From assembly GCA_966186595.1 (NCBI GenBank), contig CBIFWO010000006.1, positions 1 through 34,874 on the forward strand: a stretch of DNA of 34,874 nt, in the 5' to 3' direction. This document shows, piece by piece, positions 1 to 7,350 of this stretch. The translations under genes were made by a program, and so were the position numbers. This stretch comes from JALRBM01 sp966186595. GTDB lineage: Bacteria > Patescibacteriota > Saccharimonadia > Saccharimonadales > Saccharimonadaceae. Within the stretch, counting starts at the first letter, position 1. Every line of letters starts with the position of its first letter. The notes beneath the pieces were generated by a model. That model did not search any database. It had not been told where the DNA came from and saw nothing but the letters and a program-made list of their open reading frames with translations.

Positions 1-89
1 CTCCGATGGACCCCCCAAACCAGGAGACCATAGGCCAGCAGCGCATAGACCACCAACAGGGGGTCCAGCAGCCGCGCAAGTGCGGTCAT
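1..89 (-). CDS. GC-rich membrane protein, N-terminal part only
   Basis: A reading frame begins at an ATG (complement of 87-89) and runs off the left edge after 29 codons. It encodes a Met-Thr-Ala-Leu-Ala-Arg start followed by a hydrophobic stretch (LLVVYALLAYGLLVWGV), so the N-terminus is probably a membrane segment. A Shine-Dalgarno GAGGTG lies 5-10 nt upstream, and a perfect TTGACA-17-TATAAT promoter lies at 137-165 on the same strand. Codons are strongly G/C-ending (GCG, CGG, CTG, GAC, CCC, GTC), unlike smpB next door. It is therefore one of the GC-rich cassette genes seen elsewhere in the window. Function is unknown; the rest of the gene is outside the window. Confidence 0.6.
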   Translation of the reverse strand, partial: MTALARLLDPLLVVYALLAYGLLVWGVHR

Positions 90-136
90 CCCGCACCTCG
101 CTTTCGTGAGTAGGAACGAGCGTTTTGCTCAGGTAA

Positions 137-165
137 ATTATATTATATTTAGACTAAATTGTCAA
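137..165 (-). promoter_or_regulatory. Consensus sigma-70 promoter of the GC-rich gene at 1-89
   Basis: On the minus strand TTGACA (165-160) is followed after exactly 17 nt by TATAAT (142-137). Both hexamers are perfect. Transcription would start near 130, giving a leader of about 40 nt that ends in the GAGGTG ribosome site. It is back-to-back with the smpB promoter. Confidence 0.7.
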
Positions 166-187
166 TGTTACTCTCGGGGGTAGCAAA

Positions 188-196
188 TGATACAAT
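188..196 (+). promoter_or_regulatory. Extended -10 promoter of smpB, leaderless
   Basis: TGATACAAT (extended -10) ends 9 nt before the smpB ATG at 206. A start site 6-8 nt downstream would fall at or next to the start codon, so the transcript should be leaderless. A possible weak -35 (TTACTC, 168-173) lies 17 nt upstream of the hexamer. No Shine-Dalgarno sequence is visible. Confidence 0.6.
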
Positions 197-205
197 GAAA
201 TCATT

Positions 206-682
206 ATGGCCCAAAAGAAGAACTTAAAAGCAGCCCCAAAAGCCGTCGTTAACCGACGGGCTCGCTTTGATTACGAATTGGGCGACGAAATTGTCGCTGG
301 GCTTGTCCTGACCGGTCCTGAAGTTCGTGCCGCCCGTGACGGTCATATCCAATTAAAGGGCGCGTACGTGACCATCCGAGAAAATGAATTGTGGCTCAAC
401 AATGCCAGCTTCAGCCTGAAGCTCAATCAGAAAGGCCAGCCTGGCGCGCGCAGTATCGACACCGACCCGCGCAAGCTCCTCGCCAGTCGCAAGCAAATCG
501 ACGTCCTCCAAACACGGAAAAAAGAGGGTATGTCGATCGTCCCGACAAAGCTCCTAACAACAGGCAAATACATCAAACTGGTGATTGCCTTAGGTAAAGG
601 AAAGAAGCGTTACGACAAACGTGAAACGCTCAAACGCCGCGACCAAGATCGCGAATCACAGCGCGCCATCAAGCAACGCTAA
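206..682 (+). CDS. smpB: SsrA-binding protein SmpB
   Basis: SmpB binds tmRNA and, with it, rescues stalled ribosomes in the cytoplasm (trans-translation). The 158-residue length is normal for the family. Visible family features are the N-terminal RARFDYEL segment, the LTGPEVRAARDGHIQL segment at about residues 35-50 (the oligonucleotide-binding barrel), and the basic C-terminal tail GKKRYDKRETLKRRDQDRE, which inserts in the mRNA channel. The start at 206 is preceded by an extended -10 box only 9 nt away and no ribosome-binding site, so the mRNA is probably leaderless. The AP-endonuclease gene follows 17 nt after the stop but has its own -10 box. The ssrA RNA gene is not in this window. Confidence 0.95.
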   Translation: MAQKKNLKAAPKAVVNRRARFDYELGDEIVAGLVLTGPEVRAARDGHIQLKGAYVTIRENELWLNNASFSLKLNQKGQPGARSIDTDPRKLLASRKQIDVLQTRKKEGMSIVPTKLLTTGKYIKLVIALGKGKKRYDKRETLKRRDQDRESQRAIKQR

Positions 683-684
683 AG

Positions 685-693
685 TGTTATACT
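685..693 (+). promoter_or_regulatory. Extended -10 promoter of the exonuclease III gene, leaderless
   Basis: TGTTATACT is a full extended -10 element. It ends 6 nt before the ATG at 700 and begins just after the smpB stop. The start codon would coincide with the transcription start. The same arrangement, with the same 6-nt gap, occurs at 8033-8018 on the minus strand. Confidence 0.6.
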
Positions 694-699
694 AAAGCC

Positions 700-1497
700 A
701 TGAAGATTTACTCCTGGAACGTCAATGGCATCCGCGCCGTCACGCGTAAAGAATTATTCACACCTTTTATCGCTAAGCACCAGCCCGACATTCTATGCTT
801 GCAGGAAACCAAAGCCGAGCAGGGTCAGGCTGTTATCGACCTCGAGGGTTATGAGGAATATTGGAATTCAGCTGAACGAAAAGGCTATTCCGGCACCGCA
901 ATCTTTACAAAGGTCAAACCGATCAGTGTCGTGAACGGTTTTGCTGGTGAAATCGCCGAAAAGCATGGGCTGACCGAGGACAGCTACGGCGATCCAGCAA
1001 AAGAGGGAAGGGTTATTACGGCCGAATTCGAGAAATTCTACATCGTGACCGTCTATACCCCGAACGCTAAAGATGATCTGTCACGCATTCCACTCCGTCA
1101 CAAACAGTGGGATCCTGCATTCCTGGAACACTGCAAAGTGCTGGAAAAGAAAAAACCCGTCATCTTTTGTGGCGACCTGAATGTTGCTCACACCGAGGAT
1201 GACCTGGCACGGCCAAAAGAAAACAGGGGTAAGAAGGGCTTTACCGATGAAGAGCGCGAAGGCTTTGATAACTTTGAAAAAGCTGGTTTTATTGACACCT
1301 TCCGCATGTTTACCAAAGGCAACGGCCATTACACCTGGTGGTCAAACTGGGGTGGAGCCCGTGCACGAAACGTTGGGTGGCGGATTGATTATCTGATGGT
1401 CTCAGACAAATTAAAGAAGCGAGTAAAGAAGGCCGCCATACACGCCGATATCATGGGCAGCGACCACTGTCCGATTAGTATTGAACTGCAGGTGTAA
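700..1497 (+). CDS. xth: Exodeoxyribonuclease III / AP endonuclease
   Basis: A 265-residue member of the exonuclease/endonuclease/phosphatase fold. It cuts DNA 5' to abasic sites and trims 3' ends in base-excision repair. The ExoIII/APE1 motifs are in order: SWNVNGIRA near the start, the metal-binding LQETK (about residues 35-39), GDLNVAHTEDDLARPKEN in the middle, WTWW-type and RIDYLMVS motifs, and the terminal GSDHCPISIEL with the catalytic Asp-His pair. Length and motif spacing fit a complete enzyme of the ExoA/XthA type. The gene lies between smpB and a P-loop protein on the same strand. It appears to have its own leaderless promoter inside the 17-nt gap after smpB. Confidence 0.95.
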   Translation: MKIYSWNVNGIRAVTRKELFTPFIAKHQPDILCLQETKAEQGQAVIDLEGYEEYWNSAERKGYSGTAIFTKVKPISVVNGFAGEIAEKHGLTEDSYGDPAKEGRVITAEFEKFYIVTVYTPNAKDDLSRIPLRHKQWDPAFLEHCKVLEKKKPVIFCGDLNVAHTEDDLARPKENRGKKGFTDEEREGFDNFEKAGFIDTFRMFTKGNGHYTWWSNWGGARARNVGWRIDYLMVSDKLKKRVKKAAIHADIMGSDHCPISIELQV

Positions 1498-1536
1498 CAT
1501 GTCCACTAACGCTATAGCCTATCATCAGGATGCCGC

Positions 1537-2262
1537 GTGACCAATTCTTTTCAAGCTCGTTTACGGAAAGCCAAAGCTAGTCAAGACACGTACCGCCCCA
1601 GTGAGAATACCGCACGCCGACTCAAGGAGGTAACTTTTGTTGCCCTCATTGGGATCAGTGGCATAGGCAAATCACACCTTATTCCGCACATTATCGAACA
1701 GGGCGGCGCGGACTTCTCCGAAGTAGGAAACATTTCAACCCGCGCCACGCGATCATCCGATCCCATCAACTTTCGCGGCGGAAGATCGCACGAAGAACTA
1801 CTGGAAAGAATAGAGCAGCGAGAACTCATCAACTATATCGTCCATCCATCCGGTGAAATTTATGCAACCGACCCTGGCAGTTATCAGTCAAAATTTGTCC
1901 TTTTGCCCACATTGACTTCGGCTTTACCCCAGTTAGCATCCCTGGGTTGCTTTAAAGAGATCGTTCCTGTCAGCCTGATAGTTGACGGTGCGACATGGGA
2001 AGAACGATTCAAGGAAAAACACAGTGATCCCAAGGTAGCCGCCCGACTGAACGAAGCCCTCGTGTGCCTCAGGTGGATCAAAGAGCATGCTTCGTCAGTA
2101 CCGATCCTTGTAAATCGGACAGGGGAGGGAGTAACGACAGCACGCAAGATAATCGACATACTGCGTGGTCACAAATTTCAATCCGAATCTGATACTCTAA
2201 ACCTTCTTTCCAACCTTGAGCAGGCCGTCAAAAGACAACAGGAACAACTTGGTAGCGTATAA
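1537..2262 (+). CDS. Guanylate kinase-like P-loop protein
   Basis: A 241-residue protein. A Walker A motif (GISGIGKS, residues 39-46) opens a core that resembles guanylate kinase: STRATRSSDP at 67-76 corresponds to the GMP-binding TTRxPR region, and IYATDPGSY at about 108-116 to the YGT segment. The N-terminal 30 residues and the C-terminal 100 differ from true guanylate kinase, so the substrate is uncertain; a nucleotide or nucleoside kinase is the safest reading. The start chosen is GTG at 1537, with CAGGA a few bases upstream; an overlapping ATG at 1530 is in another frame. It sits 39 nt after the nuclease and just before a MazG-like pyrophosphohydrolase, which suggests nucleotide metabolism or pool cleaning. 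Confidence 0.7.
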   Translation: MTNSFQARLRKAKASQDTYRPSENTARRLKEVTFVALIGISGIGKSHLIPHIIEQGGADFSEVGNISTRATRSSDPINFRGGRSHEELLERIEQRELINYIVHPSGEIYATDPGSYQSKFVLLPTLTSALPQLASLGCFKEIVPVSLIVDGATWEERFKEKHSDPKVAARLNEALVCLRWIKEHASSVPILVNRTGEGVTTARKIIDILRGHKFQSESDTLNLLSNLEQAVKRQQEQLGSV

Positions 2263-2281
2263 TCATCTCTGAGGAGAGAAT

Positions 2282-2674
2282 ATGAACCAGCCAATTACGC
2301 AACAAAACGTCACTATCGAGGAACTGAATCAACTTATCTGGAAACACCTTGAGGAACGTGACTGGCACAACAACCCTTCGCGGGGGCTAGCTATTTCTCT
2401 TAGCCTGGAGGCAAACGAACTACTTGAGCATTATCAATGGAGCGACAATTCCGTAGGTGGAGCCGAGGAAGTAGGCGAGGAGTTGGCTGATGTTTTTATT
2501 TACGGCATGCAAATCGCCCAACAGAACAATATCGATATTGTTGATCATATTAAACGCAAGTTGGAAAAAGCTGCCCGCAAATATCCTGCGGCTGACTTCA
2601 AGAATAAAACAGCAAAAGAAAGTAGAGAAGCCTGGCTTAAGAATAAATTGGCCCACAAGAAAGAAGGACTCTAG
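2282..2674 (+). CDS. MazG-like nucleotide pyrophosphohydrolase
   Basis: A 130-residue single-domain all-alpha NTP pyrophosphatase of the MazG/dCTPase (RS21-C6) type. These enzymes hydrolyse (d)NTPs to monophosphates with Mg2+, often to remove damaged or unwanted nucleotides. The metal-binding pattern is visible: Glu43 and Glu46 in SLEANELLEHYQW, then Glu67 and Asp70 in GEELADVFIYGMQ. The length suits the small stand-alone forms, not two-domain MazG. It has a TATAAT box (2258-2263) and a GAGGAG ribosome site before the ATG, unlike the leaderless genes nearby. It overlaps the next gene by one base (TAG/GTG), which suggests translational coupling. Confidence 0.85.
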   Translation: MNQPITQQNVTIEELNQLIWKHLEERDWHNNPSRGLAISLSLEANELLEHYQWSDNSVGGAEEVGEELADVFIYGMQIAQQNNIDIVDHIKRKLEKAARKYPAADFKNKTAKESREAWLKNKLAHKKEGL

Positions 2675-3468
2675 TGGAGCAGTTCCCATTTTGGCAAAAA
2701 CAAACCCCCGAACAACCACTCTTCCCAGATGTTGAGTGGAGCAAACCCGAGCAGCGATCACAAGCAGGCCGATTAGGCATTGTCGGTGGTAATAAACTGG
2801 GATTCGCCGGTGTCGCCGAAAGTTATGACATCGCACTTCGCGCGGGAGTAGGGGAAGTACGCGTGCTTTTACCGGATGTGCTTCGAAAGACCATCCCCCC
2901 AACAATTACGGACGCGATCTTTGGCGCAACCACCCCGTCGGGAAGCTTAGGAAAAGAGGCAGAAACTGAAATCCACGCGCTCAGTGCTTGGGCAAATAGC
3001 ATTCTTCTCATCGGCGATGCCGGACGTAACAGTGAAACGGCTATCCTCTACGAACATTTCATCCAAGATTACACCGGTCAACTTGTTATTACGCGCGATG
3101 CCATAGACCTTGTTAAAAATGGTTCTTCTATCCTCGTCGAGCGCGAGAATACACTACTCGTCCTATCATTTGCACAACTCCAAAAGCTTTTTCAATCTGT
3201 TTATTATCCCCGCGTCTTGACATTTAGCATGCAGCTAAGCAACCTCGTTGATGCACTGCACAAATTTACGATCACCTATCCCGTCGCGATCATGGTGCTC
3301 CACAAAGATTACCTCTTGGTTGCCGCCAAAGGAGAAGTCACTTCGACCCACTGGCAAAATGCGATGGCCATCTGGCGAGGAAGCGTCGCCTGCAAGGCAG
3401 CCAGTTACTGGCTATGGAATCCGGGCTCGGTCCTGAAGGCAGCAACGGCTAGTATCGCCGGTTCCTAA
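2674..3468 (+). CDS. Degenerate NAD(P)H-hydrate dehydratase-like protein (YjeF C-terminal / ribokinase fold)
   Basis: A 264-residue protein starting at a GTG that shares one base with the preceding stop codon. The segment RLGIVGGNKLGFAGVAESYDIALRAGVGEVRVLLP matches in pattern the start of the YjeF C-terminal domain (G-G-x-x-x-x-x-G-A...A-L-R-x-G-A-G-x-V). TRDAIDL resembles the DADAL strand. The glycine-rich catalytic GxGDxLxG motif near the C-terminus is not seen; the corresponding region reads RGSVACKAASYWLW. Either the protein no longer repairs hydrated NAD(P)H or it is a diverged relative with another role. It ends four bases inside the convergent RCC1-protein gene. Confidence 0.45.
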   Translation: MEQFPFWQKQTPEQPLFPDVEWSKPEQRSQAGRLGIVGGNKLGFAGVAESYDIALRAGVGEVRVLLPDVLRKTIPPTITDAIFGATTPSGSLGKEAETEIHALSAWANSILLIGDAGRNSETAILYEHFIQDYTGQLVITRDAIDLVKNGSSILVERENTLLVLSFAQLQKLFQSVYYPRVLTFSMQLSNLVDALHKFTITYPVAIMVLHKDYLLVAAKGEVTSTHWQNAMAIWRGSVACKAASYWLWNPGSVLKAATASIAGS

Positions 3469-5381
3469 AATACCGTCTCTTGACGTGGCAACTTCACTTC
3501 AACAGGCACATTACTGTTTGTTGTTGTTCCATTGCCAAGCTGTCCATTATGATTCCGTCCCATTGAATAGATCTTGCCATTATCGCCTAGAATAAATGTT
3601 GTGTACTCATCGCCGTTGGCAACCGCCTGCGCCTTAACGCCCGCCGGCAGCTGCACCTTTGTGAAATTCGGCCGACAAGATCCCAGTGATGCGCCCGTAC
3701 CTAACTTTCCATACGTATTATCTCCGGCAGAGTAAGCGTTGCCCGCTGTCGTAATCAACGTCACAGAATTCATCTGATAGACAGCCTCGGGTCCCAGCGC
3801 TTGGTAATTAACAACCTCGCCACCCACCGCAACAGGGCCATAAAACCATGCTCTATCGACACAATCTCCCGCGCCCATTTGGCCATAGCCACTCTGGCCT
3901 AGGCACCATAATCCACTATCGCCTGGAGGGCTTATCCCTACAACACAAATTCCGTGCCGGTCTTGACCTTGCTCACCCACGCTAATAACCTTGCCAAATC
4001 CTGGCGAAGTAATGACGCGAGGAGTGTTATAACAGTTATATCCATATCCGTTAGAACACGAGCCTGAAAACCCACCATCGTTCGCCGTTCCATTACCATT
4101 AAAGCCGCTCATGTACACCGTTCCATCGGAAGCAGACCTGAAGAAGATACCTTCGATAGCGCCATGATAGCTAAGGGTCACCTCTGCGATTGGTGGATTA
4201 CCAGAGATAAGGGCACGACCAGGAGTAGATTTTCCCACCCACACGTTTGTATTAAAGTTGCCTTGGCCAAGCTGTCCCATATAATTATCACCTGCACAAT
4301 AAGCCTGATCATCCGACGCAATAACACATGTCGAACGATCTTGGGTATAGACCTTTTTGACAGTCAACGAAGAGGCAGACCCAGAAACAGGACCAGGGTT
4401 AGCCAGATCAAGGCGGAATTTTACAGGTGAAGTGATAGGAACGAACGCCGCACTGTTTGTTGCTCTTCCTAGTCCACCCGAATCGTTGATACCAACACAA
4501 TAGGCTTGCAGGTCTGACGCCTTCACACAGGCGCTATCGCCGCCATAGCCATTTAAAGACATATCGAGTGCTGTCAAGCCTGCTGATAATCCAAATTGAA
4601 CCCACCCACTATAAGATAACCCCAACCCTAGACCACGGCAGTACGCCTGATCTCCAAGCGAACTATGAGTAGCTATAATGCAGAGGACACTTGCACCTTG
4701 GCCAGAATTGAACACCTTTTTAGCACGAGTCACCCCGCTCGGCAAGTCCATTACTATAGGTGTAGACACTGTTGTACCCAGAGAAGATGCGCCAAGTTGA
4801 TTATAGGTATTGTCTCCCCATCCATATAAAATACCGGTGGTTGCCAACATATAGCCATTATGACCTAGGTCTTTCCATCCAGCACCACCGGCAATTTGTG
4901 GCGCATCATTGTAACGACTCGTGTTCCCGACGGTGACGGTATACGAACGCCAAATCTGGCTCGGGTCCGACGTCCGCGTCAATTCAACTTTTCCTTCAGA
5001 AACAATAAAGAGCGTGCTGGCATCACCGGTAGTTGGACGCTTCACCGTAAATGTCGTCCGAACATTGCCCGACTGGAAGACATATTGTGGAAATCCCGCT
5101 TGTGTCGTCCCATTACAGTTCGTAAATGGCCGGAGTGGGCTCGCGTCGGTCCAGGTAGGGCTGTAATTATTAGCCCTCAAGCACGTCTCGGCATTCGCCA
5201 GCCCAGATTCAGCCGCTTCTCGCGCCAGCTGGTTATAATACTGACTATTAATACCTCCCGTAATAGAGCTGACCGCTGTTACAGAAGCAAGAAGCACCGT
5301 CAACATAATCACCGATGCGATCAAAAGTGTTGGGAGCGCGAACCCTCGACTAAGCATATGCTTCATAATTATCTTCATCAT
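3465..5381 (-). CDS. Pilin-like secreted protein with RCC1-type propeller repeats
   Basis: The preferred start, ATG at 5381, gives 638 residues; a TTG at 5405 would add eight. The N-terminus looks like a type IV pilin/PilX leader: a short basic segment, RGF with a likely prepilin peptidase cut between Gly13 and Phe14, then a long hydrophobic helix (ALPTLLIASVIMLTVLLAS) and AREAAESGLANAE. This is joined to several RCC1-like repeats, recognisable by GWGDNTYNQLG, AGDNYMGQLGQG, SAGDNTYGKLGTG and SMGRNHNGQLGNG, which should form a beta-propeller. Many cysteines suggest disulfides. It is probably a surface or pilus-tip adhesin. No LPxTG signal is present, so the neighbouring sortase does not obviously act on it. 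It lies downstream of tRNA-Leu on the same strand, with no clear promoter of its own. Confidence 0.75.
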   Translation of the reverse strand: MMKIIMKHMLSRGFALPTLLIASVIMLTVLLASVTAVSSITGGINSQYYNQLAREAAESGLANAETCLRANNYSPTWTDASPLRPFTNCNGTTQAGFPQYVFQSGNVRTTFTVKRPTTGDASTLFIVSEGKVELTRTSDPSQIWRSYTVTVGNTSRYNDAPQIAGGAGWKDLGHNGYMLATTGILYGWGDNTYNQLGASSLGTTVSTPIVMDLPSGVTRAKKVFNSGQGASVLCIIATHSSLGDQAYCRGLGLGLSYSGWVQFGLSAGLTALDMSLNGYGGDSACVKASDLQAYCVGINDSGGLGRATNSAAFVPITSPVKFRLDLANPGPVSGSASSLTVKKVYTQDRSTCVIASDDQAYCAGDNYMGQLGQGNFNTNVWVGKSTPGRALISGNPPIAEVTLSYHGAIEGIFFRSASDGTVYMSGFNGNGTANDGGFSGSCSNGYGYNCYNTPRVITSPGFGKVISVGEQGQDRHGICVVGISPPGDSGLWCLGQSGYGQMGAGDCVDRAWFYGPVAVGGEVVNYQALGPEAVYQMNSVTLITTAGNAYSAGDNTYGKLGTGASLGSCRPNFTKVQLPAGVKAQAVANGDEYTTFILGDNGKIYSMGRNHNGQLGNGTTTNSNVPVEVKLPRQETVF

Positions 5382-5408
5382 AGCACCCGGTGGATTCACG
5401 AGCAACGG

Positions 5409-5460
5409 GGTACCATGACAAAAGCCGACCTTTTTACGGGTCGGCCCTTGTCATGGTACC
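5409..5460 (-). terminator. Nested inverted repeat and terminator after tRNA-Leu
   Basis: On the minus strand a GCCGACC/GGTCGGC stem (5445-5439 and 5430-5424) followed by TTTTG forms a normal terminator. It is enclosed by a perfect 13-bp inverted repeat, GGTACCATGACAA (5409-5421) and its complement (5448-5460). The tRNA-proximal arm includes the last seven bases of the tRNA, including its encoded CCA. Confidence 0.75.
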
Positions 5461-5540
5461 GCGAGCCGGACTTGAACCGGCACGAGCTAATGCTCACCAG
5501 ATTTTGAGTCTAGCGTGTCTACCGATTCCACCATCGCGGC
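5454..5540 (-). tRNA. tRNA-Leu (anticodon CAA)
   Basis: An 87-nt class II tRNA on the minus strand. The acceptor arm GCCGCGA pairs with TCGCGGT (one G-U pair), followed by discriminator A and an encoded CCA. The anticodon stem CTAGA/TCTGG encloses the loop CTCAAAA, giving anticodon CAA for UUG codons. A variable arm and a TTCAAGTCC T-loop are visible, as expected for tRNA-Leu. A terminator with an unusual outer inverted repeat follows directly. Confidence 0.95.
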
Positions 5541-5567
5541 ACATTAGTAGCTAGTACCAATGTATTG

Positions 5568-5573
5568 TACAAT
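5568..5573 (+). promoter_or_regulatory. Putative -10 box of the sortase gene
   Basis: TACAAT lies 22 nt before the ATG at 5596. If used, transcription starts near 5580, which excludes the upstream in-frame ATG at 5560. No good -35 is seen; the upstream side abuts the tRNA gene on the opposite strand. Confidence 0.4.
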
Positions 5574-5595
5574 AGATAGCAGTAGGAATCTAGAG

Positions 5596-6816
5596 ATGAG
5601 ACCAGACGAACCGAACAACAGGCGAGTGGGCACGCCGATGATCCCTCAGAGGTCGCAGCCACTCACTCCATCACCCGCCCCCCGCAGCCACTCACCAGAA
5701 GCGGCCGCGGGGCTTGTTCGCGATCAACTTGACCGGATTTATAGTGGCGAAACATCCACACCAACACCTCAGACCACACCCGCGCAACCGGCGTCAAGGG
5801 AAGTAGCTAATCCGTACGATCGAACCCATCAAACATCTTCCCACCACATCCAAAACGATCAGTGGCAACAGTACCACAGCGCATGGCAAGACTATTATCA
5901 GAAGTATTACGAACGTTATTATGTTAGCCAGGTCTACGAAGCACAAAAAGCTCTGGAGGAGCGCTCTAAAACAGATGACGTCCAGCCTGCCAGCACCAAC
6001 GCTCCACAACCTCCCGAATCGCTCAGTCGTGATGAGGCAATGTACGATCTCCGCAGCAAACTTCTCGGTAAAATCCGTACCTCTGCCGTCAAAGTACGAA
6101 AAAGCCGTCATTTTATTCCCATCACTGCCGCCGTCTGCGTAATGCTGGTGTTCCTTTTCTTGCAGTACAATCGTGTATTGTTCGCCAACGTCCAAGCCTA
6201 CATTAGTCCTGGCAACATCGATCCCGCCAATATCATTGTTGATCCAATGACCTCTGTGGCCGTTGGCCCCGAACCGAAACTAATCATCCCCAAGATCAAC
6301 GTTGATGTCCCCGTTGTTTACAACACCCAGCCCGACTATAACTCTCAGATGAAGGCAATGGAGAGCGGCGTTGCATACTTTGGCATTCCAGGTGCCAATA
6401 GCAAACCTGGTCAAGTTGGCAATACGGTACTCTCAGGTCACTCTAGTAACGACATCATCGATGGTGGTAGCTACAAATTTATCTTCGCCAGGCTGGATAA
6501 ACTAGCCAAAGGCGACCTCCTTTTCGTCAACTATGAAGGCAAACGTTACACCTATTCCGTCACTAAAACCGAGGTAGTTAAACCGACCGAAGTCAACAAA
6601 TTGATCTACTCGACCGACAAGCCAATTCTGACGCTCATCACTTGCACGCCGCTGGGGACGGCGCTCAATAGGCTCCTCGTTACTGCCGAACAGGTCAGTC
6701 CAAACCCCGCCGAAGCATCAGCAGCACCAGCGGATACATCGACCGGCGAACCAGCTGCGATACCCGGAAACTCCCCGACGTTCCTCGAGCGGATTTTTGG
6801 CGGCGGACAAAACTAA
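5596..6816 (+). CDS. Sortase family transpeptidase, membrane-anchored
   Basis: A 406-residue sortase. A long N-terminal cytoplasmic part rich in Pro, Ser, Gln and Tyr (about 1-165) precedes one transmembrane helix (about 172-196, ITAAVCVMLVFLFLQY) and the extracellular sortase barrel. The catalytic residues are visible: His282 in LSGHSS, Cys350 in TLITCTPLG and Arg359 in NRLLV. The TLxTCTP...RLLV signature fits the class C/D/E group. Sortases join sorting-signal proteins to the envelope or polymerise pilins; no LPxTG-like substrate is visible in this window. The tail (about 375-406) is Pro/Ala-rich. ATG 5596 was chosen because the likely -10 box lies after the earlier ATG at 5560. The long disordered N-terminal domain is unusual for a sortase. 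Confidence 0.9.
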   Translation: MRPDEPNNRRVGTPMIPQRSQPLTPSPAPRSHSPEAAAGLVRDQLDRIYSGETSTPTPQTTPAQPASREVANPYDRTHQTSSHHIQNDQWQQYHSAWQDYYQKYYERYYVSQVYEAQKALEERSKTDDVQPASTNAPQPPESLSRDEAMYDLRSKLLGKIRTSAVKVRKSRHFIPITAAVCVMLVFLFLQYNRVLFANVQAYISPGNIDPANIIVDPMTSVAVGPEPKLIIPKINVDVPVVYNTQPDYNSQMKAMESGVAYFGIPGANSKPGQVGNTVLSGHSSNDIIDGGSYKFIFARLDKLAKGDLLFVNYEGKRYTYSVTKTEVVKPTEVNKLIYSTDKPILTLITCTPLGTALNRLLVTAEQVSPNPAEASAAPADTSTGEPAAIPGNSPTFLERIFGGGQN

Positions 6817-6819
6817 TAA

Positions 6820-7350
6820 CTATCTCGAGAGCGATAGCCCCTCGGAAAAGATTTGATCTGCCACGCTCTCTATAGATCGCCCATCAACCTCAATAAATAC
6901 CTCATTTTGAAACGCGGGCCGATTTCGCAGCAGCTCATTAATCTCTAGCGCTTTCTCCCAGTCCCGGTATTCGCTTGTTCGTGAACCTTCGAGAATACGC
7001 TGCTTGAGAGTTTCTTTGTCCTGCAAGCGAAGTGTATATATTTTGAAGTCATAGTTACTAAAGATTTTAGGTAGTTGCTCAATGTAGTCGTTATTCAGAT
7101 CAGTGATGATGACATTTTTAAAACCATGCTTAGCATAGTTCTTTGCCACAAGTACGAGATTCTCAAATGCCAGTGATTCTTCTTCGGCATAGGGAATTGT
7201 TTTTGTACCTGTGTTACGAAATTCTGGTATCCAGCCAAATTCAAACAATGGGCAATTAAGCTTTTCTTGGAGGGTTTTTGCCACAGATGATTTGCCCGAA
7301 CCGGGTGCACCTGCTATAAAGATGAAATCATTCAATTTATTTATCCCCAA
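6820..7350 (-). CDS. Small P-loop (AAA/adenylate kinase-like) kinase
   Basis: A 176-residue P-loop protein with Walker A GAPGSGKSS (residues 14-22) and otherwise the pattern of AAA_17/AAA_33 small-molecule kinases: IITDLNNDY as a probable Walker B region and LKQRILEGSRTSEYRDW as a lid-like basic segment. It probably phosphorylates a nucleotide or another small metabolite; the substrate cannot be told. No ATG is in frame. The start is TTG at 7350, which overlaps the acetyltransferase gene by 14 nt, or TTG at 7335, just after that gene's stop and preceded by GGGGAT. It is the last gene of a three-gene minus-strand unit (39-residue ORF, GNAT, kinase). Confidence 0.7.
   Translation of the reverse strand: MGINKLNDFIFIAGAPGSGKSSVAKTLQEKLNCPLFEFGWIPEFRNTGTKTIPYAEEESLAFENLVLVAKNYAKHGFKNVIITDLNNDYIEQLPKIFSNYDFKIYTLRLQDKETLKQRILEGSRTSEYRDWEKALEINELLRNRPAFQNEVFIEVDGRSIESVADQIFSEGLSLSR

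Noticed and set aside
4896..5507. 203-codon plus-strand frame opposite the RCC1 protein and tRNA
   Set aside because: It runs through a tRNA gene and lies antisense to a well-supported protein. The product is basic low-complexity with no recognisable domain.
5560..5595. ATG at 5560 as the sortase start
   Set aside because: The likely -10 box (5568-5573) lies downstream of it, so the ATG would not be in the mRNA. 5596 fits better.
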